Origin: Campylobacter sp. RM12651
Lineage (GTDB): Bacteria > Campylobacterota > Campylobacteria > Campylobacterales > Campylobacteraceae
Assembly: GCF_022369475.1 (NCBI RefSeq)
Contig: NZ_CP059600.1
Span: forward strand, 1,859,355 to 1,923,354
Length of the DNA: 64,000 nt
Direction of reading: 5' to 3'
The position numbers and the translations under genes were made by a program. Shown here piece after piece: positions 24,389-33,995 of the stretch. Below the pieces are notes generated by a model. It had not been told where the DNA came from. It worked only from the letters and a program-made list of their open reading frames with translations, and made no database searches. The stretch's first letter is position 1. Each line of letters starts with the position of its first letter.

Positions 24389-25735
24389 ATGAATCAAATT
24401 CAAGATGATATTTTAAAGACAAAAGAAGGCAAAAAATCCTTTAAAAACGCAATCATTAGCTGTTGGCTAGGAACTGCTATGGAATATGCTGATTTTGTTT
24501 TATATGGCCTTGCGGCTGCAACCGTTTTTGGTAAAGTTTTTTACCCAGAGCAAACCCCTATAATCGCTCTAATGCTTAGTTTTGCAACCTATGGAGTTGG
24601 CTTTATTGCTAGACCTATTGGAGCTTTCTTTTTTGGTAGATTAGGAGATAAATATGGTCGTAAAGAAGTTATGATGATAACTATATTTTTAATGGGTGCA
24701 GCGACTACTTTAATAGGATTTATCCCATCTTATAATAGCATAGGCATTTTAGCACCTTTATTATTAGTAATTTTAAGATTTTTACAAGGTTTTGGAGCAG
24801 GAGCTGAACTTAGCGGTGGAGCTATTATGTTGGGTGAATACGCACCTAGCAAAAATCGTGGTTTAGTATCATCAATCATTGCACTAGGCTCTAATAGTGG
24901 GACTTTAATTGCTAGTGGAATTTGGTTTTTACTTGGATTTTTAGATGATAAAGACTTTTTAGAATGGGGCTGGAGATTGCCATTTATATTTAGCTTTTTA
25001 ATAGCTGCATTTGCCTTGTATCTAAGACGCTTTGTAGGAGAAACACCTGTATTTGCAAAACAAAAAGAACAAATGCAAAAACAACGAGAACAAAATTTAA
25101 AAACTCACAAAACCGAAAACAAAACTTTTTGGCAAAAGAACAAATCATTTTTTATTATGCTAGGTCTTAGAATGGGAGAAAACGCCCCATCTTATATAGC
25201 TCAAAGCTTTTTAGTAGGTTATGTTTATACTATTTTATTATTAGACAAACAAATAGCTACAACAGGGGTTTTAATAGCTTCATTTTTAGGATTTTTAGTT
25301 ATTCCATTATCTGGATGGCTAAGCGATAAATTTGGTCGTCGCATTATGTATAGGATATTTTGCTTATTATTAATGATTTATGCAGTTCCTGCATTTATGT
25401 TACTTGATAGCAAAAATGAAATAATAGTAATTTGTGTAATTGTCGTAGGAATGTGTCTTGCATCTTTAGGGATTTTTGGAGTTCAAGCAGCTTACGGAGT
25501 TGAAATGTTTGGGTGCAAAAATCGTTATACAAAAATGGCACTAGCTAAAGAAATCGGTGGCATTTTATCAGGTGGAACTGCACCATTTTTAGCAACTTAT
25601 TTTATAAATCTAACTCATAATTGGTATTTAATCGCTGCTTATTTTATATTTATGGCAGGAATTGGATTTGTTACTACATTTTTTGCTCCTGAAACTAGGG
25701 GTAGAGATTTAAATCTTATTGAAGATGCTATATGA
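24389..25735 (+). CDS. MFS transporter, metabolite:H+ symporter (MHS) family
   Basis: 448 residues, 12 membrane segments. MHS signs: GTAMEYADFVLYG, GRLGDKYGRKEVM (MFS loop 2-3 motif) and the loop 8-9 motif SDKFGRRIMYR; APETRGRDL at the end. MHS carriers import organic acids, proline/betaine or nucleosides by proton symport. The gene overlaps a nucleoside hydrolase gene by 4 bp (ATGA), so the substrate may be a nucleoside; this is contextual only. Confidence 0.87.
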   Translation: MNQIQDDILKTKEGKKSFKNAIISCWLGTAMEYADFVLYGLAAATVFGKVFYPEQTPIIALMLSFATYGVGFIARPIGAFFFGRLGDKYGRKEVMMITIFLMGAATTLIGFIPSYNSIGILAPLLLVILRFLQGFGAGAELSGGAIMLGEYAPSKNRGLVSSIIALGSNSGTLIASGIWFLLGFLDDKDFLEWGWRLPFIFSFLIAAFALYLRRFVGETPVFAKQKEQMQKQREQNLKTHKTENKTFWQKNKSFFIMLGLRMGENAPSYIAQSFLVGYVYTILLLDKQIATTGVLIASFLGFLVIPLSGWLSDKFGRRIMYRIFCLLLMIYAVPAFMLLDSKNEIIVICVIVVGMCLASLGIFGVQAAYGVEMFGCKNRYTKMALAKEIGGILSGGTAPFLATYFINLTHNWYLIAAYFIFMAGIGFVTTFFAPETRGRDLNLIEDAI

Positions 25736-26712
25736 AAATCGTAATTGATACTGATATAGGCAATGGTATTTGTGGGGCTAATACTGATGATGGCTTAGCC
25801 CTAGCACTTGCAATTGCTAGTAAAAAGATTGATTTAAAAGCAATAACAACTCTAAGCGGAAATGTGATAAATCACAAAGCTTATGCAGTCGCAAGGAATT
25901 TAATTTCTAAATTAGGGATTAAAATTCCTGTATTTTTAGGCTCAAGTAAGGCTTTATTAGAAGATGAAACGCCGTGGAGAAAAAGACTTGATGAGAGTGT
26001 TTATAATTTTAAATTAGAACACTTATGGCAAGATTTTAAACCTATTAAACTTTATAAAAACACTAAATTAAACGCTGTTTATAAATTATGCGAATTAGCA
26101 AGAGTTTATAAAAATGAGCTTATTGTTTGTGCTATTGGACCACTTACAAACATAGCTCAAGCTTGTATTTTAGATAATGAGTTTGCAAAAAATGTAAAAG
26201 AGATTTTAATTATGGGCGGGGTATTTGATATGAGTAAATACCCTAAAGATACTAATTTTGGTTTTGACCCAGAAGCTGCTAGGATAGTGCTAAGAAGTGG
26301 GGCAAAAATCACTCTAGCACCTTACAATATCACAATGCAAACTAGCCTAACTCATAAAGATTTAGAAGAAATAAAAGCAATTAATAATAAACTATGTGAT
26401 TTTTTATATACAAGTATTAAGCCTTGGATAAGCTATGCAGAGCTTACAAGAAATAGCATTGGCACTTGGATACACGATGCTTTAATAATTGCATATTTAC
26501 TAGATTCTAGCATTTGTAAAAGCGATGAATATTATGTAGATATAGAAACTTGTGGCGAAGCAAGGGGCAAAAGCTTAAGATATGATAAAAATCTTAATAT
26601 GAATATAGGCATTGATTTAAGCAAGTTAAACCTAGTAAAGGTTTTAAAAGATATTGATAATGAAAAATTATTAAAGCTAATAAAGGCAACTTTAAATGAA
26701 TTTAGCAATTGA
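25732..26712 (+). CDS. Inosine-uridine-preferring nucleoside hydrolase
   Basis: 326 residues. N-terminal calcium-binding motif is varied: IVIDTDIGNG...NTDDGLALALAIAS carries the expected D-T-D and D-D. NVINHKAYAVARNL and the second metal region AIGPLTNIAQ, GGVFDM and HDALIIAYLL also fit. The enzyme cuts ribonucleosides into base and ribose in purine/pyrimidine salvage. Start overlaps the MHS transporter stop; the end overlaps the next gene by 17 bp. Confidence 0.87.
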   Translation: MKIVIDTDIGNGICGANTDDGLALALAIASKKIDLKAITTLSGNVINHKAYAVARNLISKLGIKIPVFLGSSKALLEDETPWRKRLDESVYNFKLEHLWQDFKPIKLYKNTKLNAVYKLCELARVYKNELIVCAIGPLTNIAQACILDNEFAKNVKEILIMGGVFDMSKYPKDTNFGFDPEAARIVLRSGAKITLAPYNITMQTSLTHKDLEEIKAINNKLCDFLYTSIKPWISYAELTRNSIGTWIHDALIIAYLLDSSICKSDEYYVDIETCGEARGKSLRYDKNLNMNIGIDLSKLNLVKVLKDIDNEKLLKLIKATLNEFSN

Positions 26713-27508
26713 TATAGGCTCAAATACTCTTAAAATAGCTGTATTTGATAAGGTTTTAAAAAACTACGAAAAGGTCTTAAACTTAGGACTATTTTATGAA
26801 AACGAGTGTATAAATGATGAAGGAATTAAGGTCTTAATCAATGCACTTGATGAGCTAAATTATGATTTAAGCAAGGCAAAAGTAGTTGCTACTGCAATTT
26901 TTAGAAAAAGTAAAAATGCTGATTTAATAGCTAATATGCTTTATCAAAAATACGGCTTTAAATTAAAAATATTAAGCCAAAACGAAGAAGCAAGGCTTAC
27001 TAGATTAGGGGTTGGAATTTCAATTCAAGGTGATTTTACTTTAGTAGATGTTGGTGGGTATTCAACAGAAATTACAAGTAATGATAAAAAATTATTACTT
27101 GATATAGGACTTTTATCTTTTTATAAAAGCGTAAAAGAAAAAAACTTAGATATTAAAGACTACGCATATACACTTTTAAACCCTTATAAAAACGAGCTTA
27201 AAAACTATCCAAGACCAATTGTTCTAGCATCAAAAACGGGAATATTTGCAAAAAGTATTGCAAAAAATATTGCTTATAAAGATATTGATGATTTAGAGTT
27301 TCATAATAGCATTGTAAATAAAGATGAATTATATAAGTTAATTGATTTTATTAATACAAATAATGCCGAAAAAAGAGATTTAATGCTAGGAGTTAATAGA
27401 GATTTTGCAGTGCTTTGCGGGGCTTATTTTATTGATACTTTATTTGATGATTTTGAATTTATCATTTCAGCTTATGGGCTTAAAGAAGGAATTTTATTAG
27501 GAGAATAG
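26696..27508 (+). CDS. Ppx/GppA-family phosphatase
   Basis: 270 residues with the ASKHA fold motifs AIDIGSNTLKIAVFD (phosphate 1) and TLVDVGGYSTEI (phosphate 2), plus LSQNEEARLTRLGV with the catalytic Glu region. It belongs to the exopolyphosphatase/pppGpp phosphohydrolase family, near the single-domain size. Campylobacter has two such enzymes; which of polyP or pppGpp is used cannot be read here. Overlaps the nucleoside hydrolase gene and lies 1 bp from argH. Confidence 0.82.
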   Translation: MNLAIDIGSNTLKIAVFDKVLKNYEKVLNLGLFYENECINDEGIKVLINALDELNYDLSKAKVVATAIFRKSKNADLIANMLYQKYGFKLKILSQNEEARLTRLGVGISIQGDFTLVDVGGYSTEITSNDKKLLLDIGLLSFYKSVKEKNLDIKDYAYTLLNPYKNELKNYPRPIVLASKTGIFAKSIAKNIAYKDIDDLEFHNSIVNKDELYKLIDFINTNNAEKRDLMLGVNRDFAVLCGAYFIDTLFDDFEFIISAYGLKEGILLGE

Positions 27509-27509
27509 T

Positions 27510-28895
27510 ATGAAAAAATTATGGGGCGGTAGATTTAGCCAAGCTACGGATAAATTAGTAGAAAATTACACAGCGACTTTGCCACTTGAAAACAGACTTG
27601 CTTTAATAGATATAAAAGGAAGCATAGCACACGCAAAAATGCTTGAGCGTCAAAAAATCATAAACTCTCAAGAATTAGCAGAGATTTTAAAAGGCTTAGA
27701 AATTATTCAAAACGAATTTATAGAACATAAATTTGAGTTTAATATAAGCGATGAAGATATTCATATGGCTATTGAAAAAAGACTTAGTATTTTAATAGGT
27801 GCAAGTGCTGGTAAGCTTCACACTGCAAGAAGTAGAAACGACCAAACCGCACTAGATGGAATATTACAAATGAAAGAATTTGTATTAGGAATTAAAGCTA
27901 ATTTAAAAGAATTAATGCAAGAGATTTTAAACCAAGCTAAGATAAATTTAGACTTAATTATGCCAGGCTTTACTCATCTTCAAACCGCTCAACCGATTTT
28001 ATATTCGCATTGGATAATGGCGTATTTTTGGATGTTTAAAAGAGATTATGATAGATTTTTAAATCTATACAATTCATTAAACGAATGCCCGCTAGGCTCG
28101 GCTGCACTTGCTGGGACTACTTTTAATATAGATAGATTTTTTAGCGCAAATGAACTTGGCTTTGCAAAGCCAAGTGAAAATAGTATTGATAGTGTTAGCA
28201 ATAGAGATTATATGCTTGAGTTTTGTAGTGTTAGTGCAATTTGTTTTAGCCATCTTTCACGCCTTTGTGAAGAGCTAATTATTTTTAATTCAAATGATTA
28301 TAAATTCATTGAGCTAAGTGATGATTTTTGCACGGGTTCAAGCATAATGCCACAGAAAAAAAACCCCGATGTATGCGAAAAAATGCGTGGCAAAACAGGT
28401 AGAATTTATGGCAATCTAATCTCAATGCTAACTATTATGAAAGGTTTGCCACTAGCTTATAATACCGATATGAGCGAAGATAAAGCAAGTGTTTATGATA
28501 CGCAAGATACCATAAAAGATAGTCTAATAATAATTACAAAACTAATTGCAAAAATGAAACCAATTAAAGAAAATATGCTAAGAGCAGCTGCTAATGGATA
28601 TTCAAATGCTACTGATTTGGCTGATTATTTAGCTAAAAAAGGTGTGCCATTTAGAAAAGCTCACGAAATTACGGGAAAATTAGTAAGCTATGCAATCTCA
28701 AAAAAACTTAAATTAGATGAATTAAGCTTAGATGAATTAAGGCTTGAGTGTGATTTAATTGAAGATGATATTTATAAAGCAATTGATTTAAAAACTTGCG
28801 TTGATTTAAGAAATTCTTATGGTGGGACATCAGAAAACGCAGTAAAAACCCAACTCCTAAACGCTCAAAAAACATTAGAAAATCTAGGAATTTAA
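27510..28895 (+). CDS. argH: Argininosuccinate lyase
   Basis: 461 residues, typical length. KLWGGRFSQ at the start, HTARSRNDQTALD, the catalytic signature GSSIMPQKKNPD near 278 and SAALAGTTFNIDR. It converts argininosuccinate to arginine and fumarate, the last step of arginine synthesis. Start behind TTAGGAG. Last gene of the operon from pit/MHS. Confidence 0.95.
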   Translation: MKKLWGGRFSQATDKLVENYTATLPLENRLALIDIKGSIAHAKMLERQKIINSQELAEILKGLEIIQNEFIEHKFEFNISDEDIHMAIEKRLSILIGASAGKLHTARSRNDQTALDGILQMKEFVLGIKANLKELMQEILNQAKINLDLIMPGFTHLQTAQPILYSHWIMAYFWMFKRDYDRFLNLYNSLNECPLGSAALAGTTFNIDRFFSANELGFAKPSENSIDSVSNRDYMLEFCSVSAICFSHLSRLCEELIIFNSNDYKFIELSDDFCTGSSIMPQKKNPDVCEKMRGKTGRIYGNLISMLTIMKGLPLAYNTDMSEDKASVYDTQDTIKDSLIIITKLIAKMKPIKENMLRAAANGYSNATDLADYLAKKGVPFRKAHEITGKLVSYAISKKLKLDELSLDELRLECDLIEDDIYKAIDLKTCVDLRNSYGGTSENAVKTQLLNAQKTLENLGI

Positions 28896-28906
28896 TTTGA
28901 AACTAT

Positions 28907-28936
28907 GTTTAAAGATAGTAAAAGCTATCTTTAAAC
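28907..28936 (+). terminator. Stem-loop after argH
   Basis: GTTTAAAGATAG (28907-28918) and CTATCTTTAAAC (28925-28936) form a perfect 12-bp stem, 12 bp after the argH stop. No T-run follows. Confidence 0.6.
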
Positions 28937-29038
28937 TTGCAATTTATTATCTTAATAATTAAGCTTTTTATTTATATCTAATCATATTTTAAATTCATAA
29001 AACCTAAGATTATAACAAATCACAATGCAACTAAAATA

Positions 29039-30256
29039 TCAACCTAAAGGAGCAAAAAGAATTTGTAATTTTATCTTAGTATTAAAGCAATCTAAGTTAT
29101 ATTCTAGTGTTTTATACCCTAAACTACCATCAAAAAGTGGATATATAAGCCAAACTTCACTAACTTTAAAAGCTATTGCATAGGCAAATAATTGATATAA
29201 ATCAGCTTGGCTAATATCACTTAACTTATTTATGATTTTATACTTTGTATCAGCGATGATTGTTTTATCTTTAAGCTCAATTAAAATATCAGGTCGCATT
29301 AAACAACGCTCATTTTGACCATCTTTTATTAAGTGTTTTTTTAATAATTGAGTGCTTATTTTTATATTTGGGTTGTGTTTTTTAAGCATAAAAGCTACAT
29401 AATCTTCAAAAAGTCTATTCATATCAAAAAGCAAAGCATAAGCGTTATTATCCCCCGCAAATGATGTAAAACTAAAACCATTTAAAAATAACTTACACCA
29501 TAAAAGTATGTTTTCATAATAACTATAATGCTTATTTTTTACACTAAATTCACATTTTTTAATATCAATTAAACTAATATCATCAAAAGTCTTTAAATAT
29601 TTTAAAATCTTTTTATTTTGACTTAGTTTTTTTAAATGAAATAATGTAGTTTTTATAGTTTGATTTATCGCATTGTCTATGATATATTCATCATTTTCGG
29701 TAAAAAATCGCTCTTTATGAATTAAGTTATGTTTTAAATTCTCATTAAAAAGCAATTTGCCTTTTAAAGTTGTTCTATTTTCAGCTATTTTTATATAATC
29801 ACTCATAAGCCCTTTATTTAAAAGCACGAAAAGTTCTTCTAAAAACATTTCAACAAAAACTTCAAAAAGTGGCATTTTTTCATCTTTTAGCGTTGCTTTA
29901 AGCGATTTTTTAAACGGACTTTTTTGTAAAGTTCTTAAAAGTTCTAAAAGTAGCTGCTTGGGATTTAACTCTCTTTCTTTACAATCCTTAAACATCTCAT
30001 CTTTTAGCTCATAAGCCTTGCTTAAATCTATTCTTGGCATTATCTCATTACTTGGTTTTGAAACCTTAGGATAAATTTCTAAAACCCCACTTTTTGTCTT
30101 TATAAGCCCTACATAATTTCTTGCTTTTAGCTTATTTTTACCGACTATTCTTAAAAACTCTGGGTTATTTTCAGCAAAGCTCATAAGCTCATTTAAAAAC
30201 TCATCGTTATCAAGTGAGCTTATTATTTCGTGTTCGTGGGCTATTTTATTTGCCAT
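29039..30256 (-). CDS. mcrC: McrC, nuclease subunit of the McrBC restriction system
   Basis: 405 residues. The N-terminal domain has RNYVGLIKTKSGVLEIYPK, typical of McrC, and the C-terminal domain has a PD-(D/E)xK nuclease site in MRPDILIELKDKTIIADTKYK. McrC cleaves DNA when driven by the GTPase McrB at sites with methylated cytosine, or other modified DNA in homologues. It overlaps the mcrB frame by 11 bp. If mcrB is out of frame the pair would be inactive. Confidence 0.88.
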   Translation of the reverse strand: MANKIAHEHEIISSLDNDEFLNELMSFAENNPEFLRIVGKNKLKARNYVGLIKTKSGVLEIYPKVSKPSNEIMPRIDLSKAYELKDEMFKDCKERELNPKQLLLELLRTLQKSPFKKSLKATLKDEKMPLFEVFVEMFLEELFVLLNKGLMSDYIKIAENRTTLKGKLLFNENLKHNLIHKERFFTENDEYIIDNAINQTIKTTLFHLKKLSQNKKILKYLKTFDDISLIDIKKCEFSVKNKHYSYYENILLWCKLFLNGFSFTSFAGDNNAYALLFDMNRLFEDYVAFMLKKHNPNIKISTQLLKKHLIKDGQNERCLMRPDILIELKDKTIIADTKYKIINKLSDISQADLYQLFAYAIAFKVSEVWLIYPLFDGSLGYKTLEYNLDCFNTKIKLQILFAPLG

Positions 30257-32094
30257 AGATTTTATTAAACCAATCTTTTGTTAATTTATCCAAAAACTTA
30301 TTATTTATGCGTAAAACTTCTTGATTTAACATATTTTTACTTACTATCAATTCTTCATTATCATTAAGCACCGATTTTATCTGCGAATAATCATTATAAA
30401 AATACTCTTCTAAAAGTGGTAAAATCTTATTTCTAAACACAACTTTAAGCTCATCAATTTTGTTTATACCCATAAAATACGAATGTCCGATAAGCTTTTC
30501 ATCTCCTATTAAATATTCAATTCTTTCATTCATTTTATTTAATAATTCTTGAAGATTTATCCCATCGCAATTAGAATTTAAAAGAAAACTATTAGGCATC
30601 ATCTTTTTAAACTCAAACCTACGCCTTAATGCCGTATCAAGGGTAGTGATACTCTTATCAGCTGTATTCATAGTGCCTATTATATAAACATTATTTGGCA
30701 CACCAAAACTCTCTTTACTATATGGCAACACTACTTCTAGCTCTTCAGTATTTCCTAGTCTTTTACTAGGTTCAATAAGTGTGATAAGCTCTCCAAAAAT
30801 CTTACTAATATTCCCACGATTTATCTCATCAATGATGATTATATATGGCTTTAAATCTTCTTTTTGGTTTTTATAATCATCTTTTTTTCTCAAACTCAAA
30901 AAGCTTTTTATAAAGCATAAAATAATACCTCGCATTACCATGATAAATTTTCTTGCTCTCAAACTTTGGCTTTATATCTATATAGCTTTTTATATTTCCT
31001 ATTTTAAATTCTTCGTAATCACGCTTGATTGTATCTACAATTAACCTTTGGTCACTTTGAACAACTCCACCAAGCTTAAACGAAAAACACTCGCCGTCTT
31101 TATCATAAAAAATACTATGAATATTTACACCATTTTCTAGTAAAAACTCCTTGTTTTGGTCTAAAAACTCGCTTTTTACATACTCAGCAAAATAATTTAT
31201 CAGCTTGTCAAAATTTAGCTCATTTGGAGTAGAGTAATTTATATAATTTTGCTTAGCTTTTTTACACAAATCCTTAAACACACCATCAGCTATCACATAT
31301 CTTAGCTCATCGTTATCAAAATCAGGTCTAATTCCTTCTACAAATTCTTCATACCCATAGCTTTGATGAAAGGTTGTAAATACTATTTGCCCGTTTTTTA
31401 CATAGTCTTTAAATCTTTCTTGCATTGCTTTTCTTGTGTAAATTTCGTTTGTTTGAGTTAAAAAATCTTCGCCCAAAATCCCTAAAGCTATATTTATGGT
31501 ATTGTAAGTCTTGCCAACTCCAGGTGCTCCATATAAAATCTGATTTAACGGATAATCCATATTTACCTCTATTTTATTTTCGTTTTTATTTATTGTTAAA
31601 TAATCATCTTCTTGAAAATTATTCATATAGTTAATTAAAAATACAAATTTATCATAAATTTGCTCTTTTAAATTCTCGTAATTGTCACAATCTCCAATAA
31701 TTTGAAATTTATCACTATTTCTATCAAAAACACCATCAAATTGCATTTTTCTTAATGCTTTAAAATCGCTACATTCATTGCTTTTTACAATATATAAAGT
31801 AAATTTGTTTCCGTTATCATAAATTCCAAACCATATATAAACATTGTTCCAATTACCTTTTTTATGGAAAGTAGCATAATTATTGCTTTTAAACTGTTTA
31901 TGGAAAGCAAAACCTTTGTAATCTTGTTTTTGCAACACCTGTATATTTGTATATATTTTAAAATTAAACTTATTCAAAACTTTATTAAATCTATGCGTTA
32001 AATTTTTAAAACTAACTTGTTCTTTTTTATAATATTGATTAGCAATTTTGATGCACTCTCTAAAACATTCATAAATTTCTTTTCTATCTAGCAC
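30246..32094 (-). pseudogene. mcrB: mcrB GTPase gene, frame broken at an A7 tract
   Basis: Two overlapping frames make one McrB. The first (32094, GTG start, to 30877) holds the N-terminal modified-DNA-binding part and the Walker A motif GAPGVGKTYNTIN. The second (to 30246) holds IIIIDEINRGNISKIFGE (Walker B), GTMNTADKS and the arginine-rich RRRFEF. The break is at seven A (seven T at 30882-30888 on the + strand): in the first frame EKKR then stop; with six A the frame reads EKKDDYKNQKEDL and joins without loss. It could be phase variation, transcriptional or ribosomal slippage, or a sequencing error. Intact McrB would form the GTP-driven translocase hexamer. Confidence 0.85.
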
Positions 32095-32183
32095 ATATTA
32101 CCCCTAATTTTCTAATTTTCTCTAATTTGATTAATTATATTATTATATGCTAAAATATAAGAAACTATTTAAAGATAAAAAAA

Positions 32184-33299
32184 ATGAAAAAAGAAAAGCT
32201 AGAAGAAAAATATAATTTTGTAAAAAATAGTGCAAAATACAACTCATTAATATACAAAACAGAAAAAATAGTAGATAAAATAAAAATTTTATACTTACGT
32301 ATTAAACACAATAATTCATTAAAAATTAAAAAAGAATTAAACTTAATAAAACAAGCTGCAAATATATCTGGAGATTTATTAAAAATAATATCATTAGCAT
32401 TGGCACTGACAACATTTATTTCATTTATAATATATAATTATTTTTATTTTATGAATTTTAAAGAGATACCAAAACATGATAATGTCGAAATTTTTCATTT
32501 TGGTATTATTAATATAGTAGCATTTTTAATTCTTTTACTAATAAATTATGTTCCAATGTTTATTGTTATGATAATAAAAGGTACTCTTGCAAATATAAAA
32601 ATAAACATAGAAAATAAACTAATAGATTTTATTGTATTTTTCATTTTAGAGGTAATTATAATGATAATATTTATGCTTGCTCTAGCAGGTTTAACATTTG
32701 GAATTACACTCACAGGCTTGCTCGAAACAATTGGAAACAATGCGGCAAACGATAGTTATATAAATAAAATAATTTTGCCTATAGTAATATTTCCAATTAT
32801 TAGTCTATTATTTATTCATGCAAAAATTAATTATGTTTTAATTAATATTATATGGATTTGTACTATTACAATCTTTATTTTTAATTTAAATTTCAATTTT
32901 TATTCAATTTTAGGATTGGGTAAATACAAAGCTGATATTATTATTTCACAAAGCGACCTAAGTTTCAGCTATATTTTAAAAAAATATAAACAAACCCACG
33001 AAAACAATGTTATACCTAAGTGTGAAAACCAAAAGCTAGTTTGTGTTTTAGATGATGGTAGATTAAGTATCAGTAATGTAGAAATTTTATTTGATTCTGG
33101 AAGCGTAGTACATGTTGAAAATATTTATAATCCAAATAAAGTTTTAAAAATAAAATCCGAAAATATAGATATAGAAAAAATCGATAAACAAAACAATAAA
33201 TCTAACGAAACAAACAACGAAAGCAAAGAACAAAATGAACAAGATTTAGAAAAATCTAAAGAGAATAAAAAAGAAGAAAGCACTACAAAAAATAACTAG
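32184..33299 (+). CDS. Multi-pass membrane protein next to mcrBC
   Basis: 371 residues. Residues 1-60 are basic and helical, about six membrane helices lie between 65 and 245, and the C-terminal ~120 residues form a soluble part ending in a Glu/Asn/Lys-rich, low-complexity tail. The soluble part (VCVLDDGRLSISNVEILFDSG) has strand-like repeats. No family recognised. It is divergent from mcrB with 89 bp between starts; the position next to a restriction system makes an accessory or defence role possible, but nothing in the sequence proves it. Confidence 0.6.
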   Translation: MKKEKLEEKYNFVKNSAKYNSLIYKTEKIVDKIKILYLRIKHNNSLKIKKELNLIKQAANISGDLLKIISLALALTTFISFIIYNYFYFMNFKEIPKHDNVEIFHFGIINIVAFLILLLINYVPMFIVMIIKGTLANIKINIENKLIDFIVFFILEVIIMIIFMLALAGLTFGITLTGLLETIGNNAANDSYINKIILPIVIFPIISLLFIHAKINYVLINIIWICTITIFIFNLNFNFYSILGLGKYKADIIISQSDLSFSYILKKYKQTHENNVIPKCENQKLVCVLDDGRLSISNVEILFDSGSVVHVENIYNPNKVLKIKSENIDIEKIDKQNNKSNETNNESKEQNEQDLEKSKENKKEESTTKNN

Positions 33300-33367
33300 A
33301 ATTTAAAATCAGAATTTCGTTTGTTTATAACTCTTAAAACTTAACTAAACAAACAAAATTGAATTTT

Positions 33368-33463
33368 TTAAATAACTTTATCAATATTTTTGTTTAATTT
33401 AATCATGCTTAATAAAATCCCTAAATTTATAACCAAATTAAGCGTTGAATTTACTAACTCCAT
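33368..33463 (-). CDS. Possible 31-residue hydrophobic peptide
   Basis: A short frame MELVNSTLNLVINLGILL... with one hydrophobic helix and a basic tail, stop at 33368. No clear RBS. Small hydrophobic peptides of this size are often type I toxins, but this one may be chance. Confidence 0.2.
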   Translation of the reverse strand: MELVNSTLNLVINLGILLSMIKLNKNIDKVI

Positions 33464-33479
33464 AATAATACTTTCTAGT

Positions 33480-33817
33480 CTAATTATTGGCTAATTTGCC
33501 ACAACTTTTAAAAAACATTCCATCTATTTTTTTCGCACTACTCATATCAAAATCAATAATTTGATTTAAACTCTTGCACCAACTAAACATTCCTGAAAAA
33601 TCTTCAACATTTTTAGTATTAAAACTAAGCTTTTTATTTAAACTATAACAATCATAAAACATAGCACTCATATCATGCACATTGCCTGTGTCCCAAGTAT
33701 TAATACCTTTTCAAAAAGATAACTCATATCAGTTATAAGAGTAGTATCAATCTCATAAAACTTGATATTTTGAGTGTTCAAAATTTCTTTTAGTTTATCT
33801 TTAATATCTGGTTTCAA
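33480..33817 (-). pseudogene. DUF285/BspA-like repeat protein, frameshifted remnant
   Basis: The upstream part reads KPDIKDKLKEILNTQNIKFY...TLITDMSYLFEK in one frame, then the downstream part continues in the next as INTWDTGNVHDMSAMFYDC and further repeats (NVEDFSGMFSWCKSLNQ). A single missing A near 33712 restores the join. WDTxNVxDMSxMFxxC is the repeat of DUF285/BspA surface proteins. The remnant lacks its start and the long repeat array usual for these proteins. Confidence 0.7.
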
Positions 33818-33961
33818 AAAATAAAATTCTTATTTAAATTCTTTATTATTTTTTTATTTTTATCACTTTTAAGGCTTATATTAATAATAAGTTATTGATT
33901 TAAAATAATAAGAATTGATTTGGGATTTTGTTTTTTTTCTTTTATTAACTTAAGAAGTAAA

Positions 33962-33985
33962 AAAGGTGCTAAGGATAGCACCTTT
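33962..33985 (-). terminator. H3-type terminator after silent flagellin copy 1
   Basis: On the minus strand AAAGGTGCTATCCTTAGCACCTTTT pairs as a 10-bp stem followed by T-run; the same hairpin ends the expressed flagellin locus (54490-54516). Confidence 0.75.
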
Positions 33986-33995
33986 AATATTAAAA

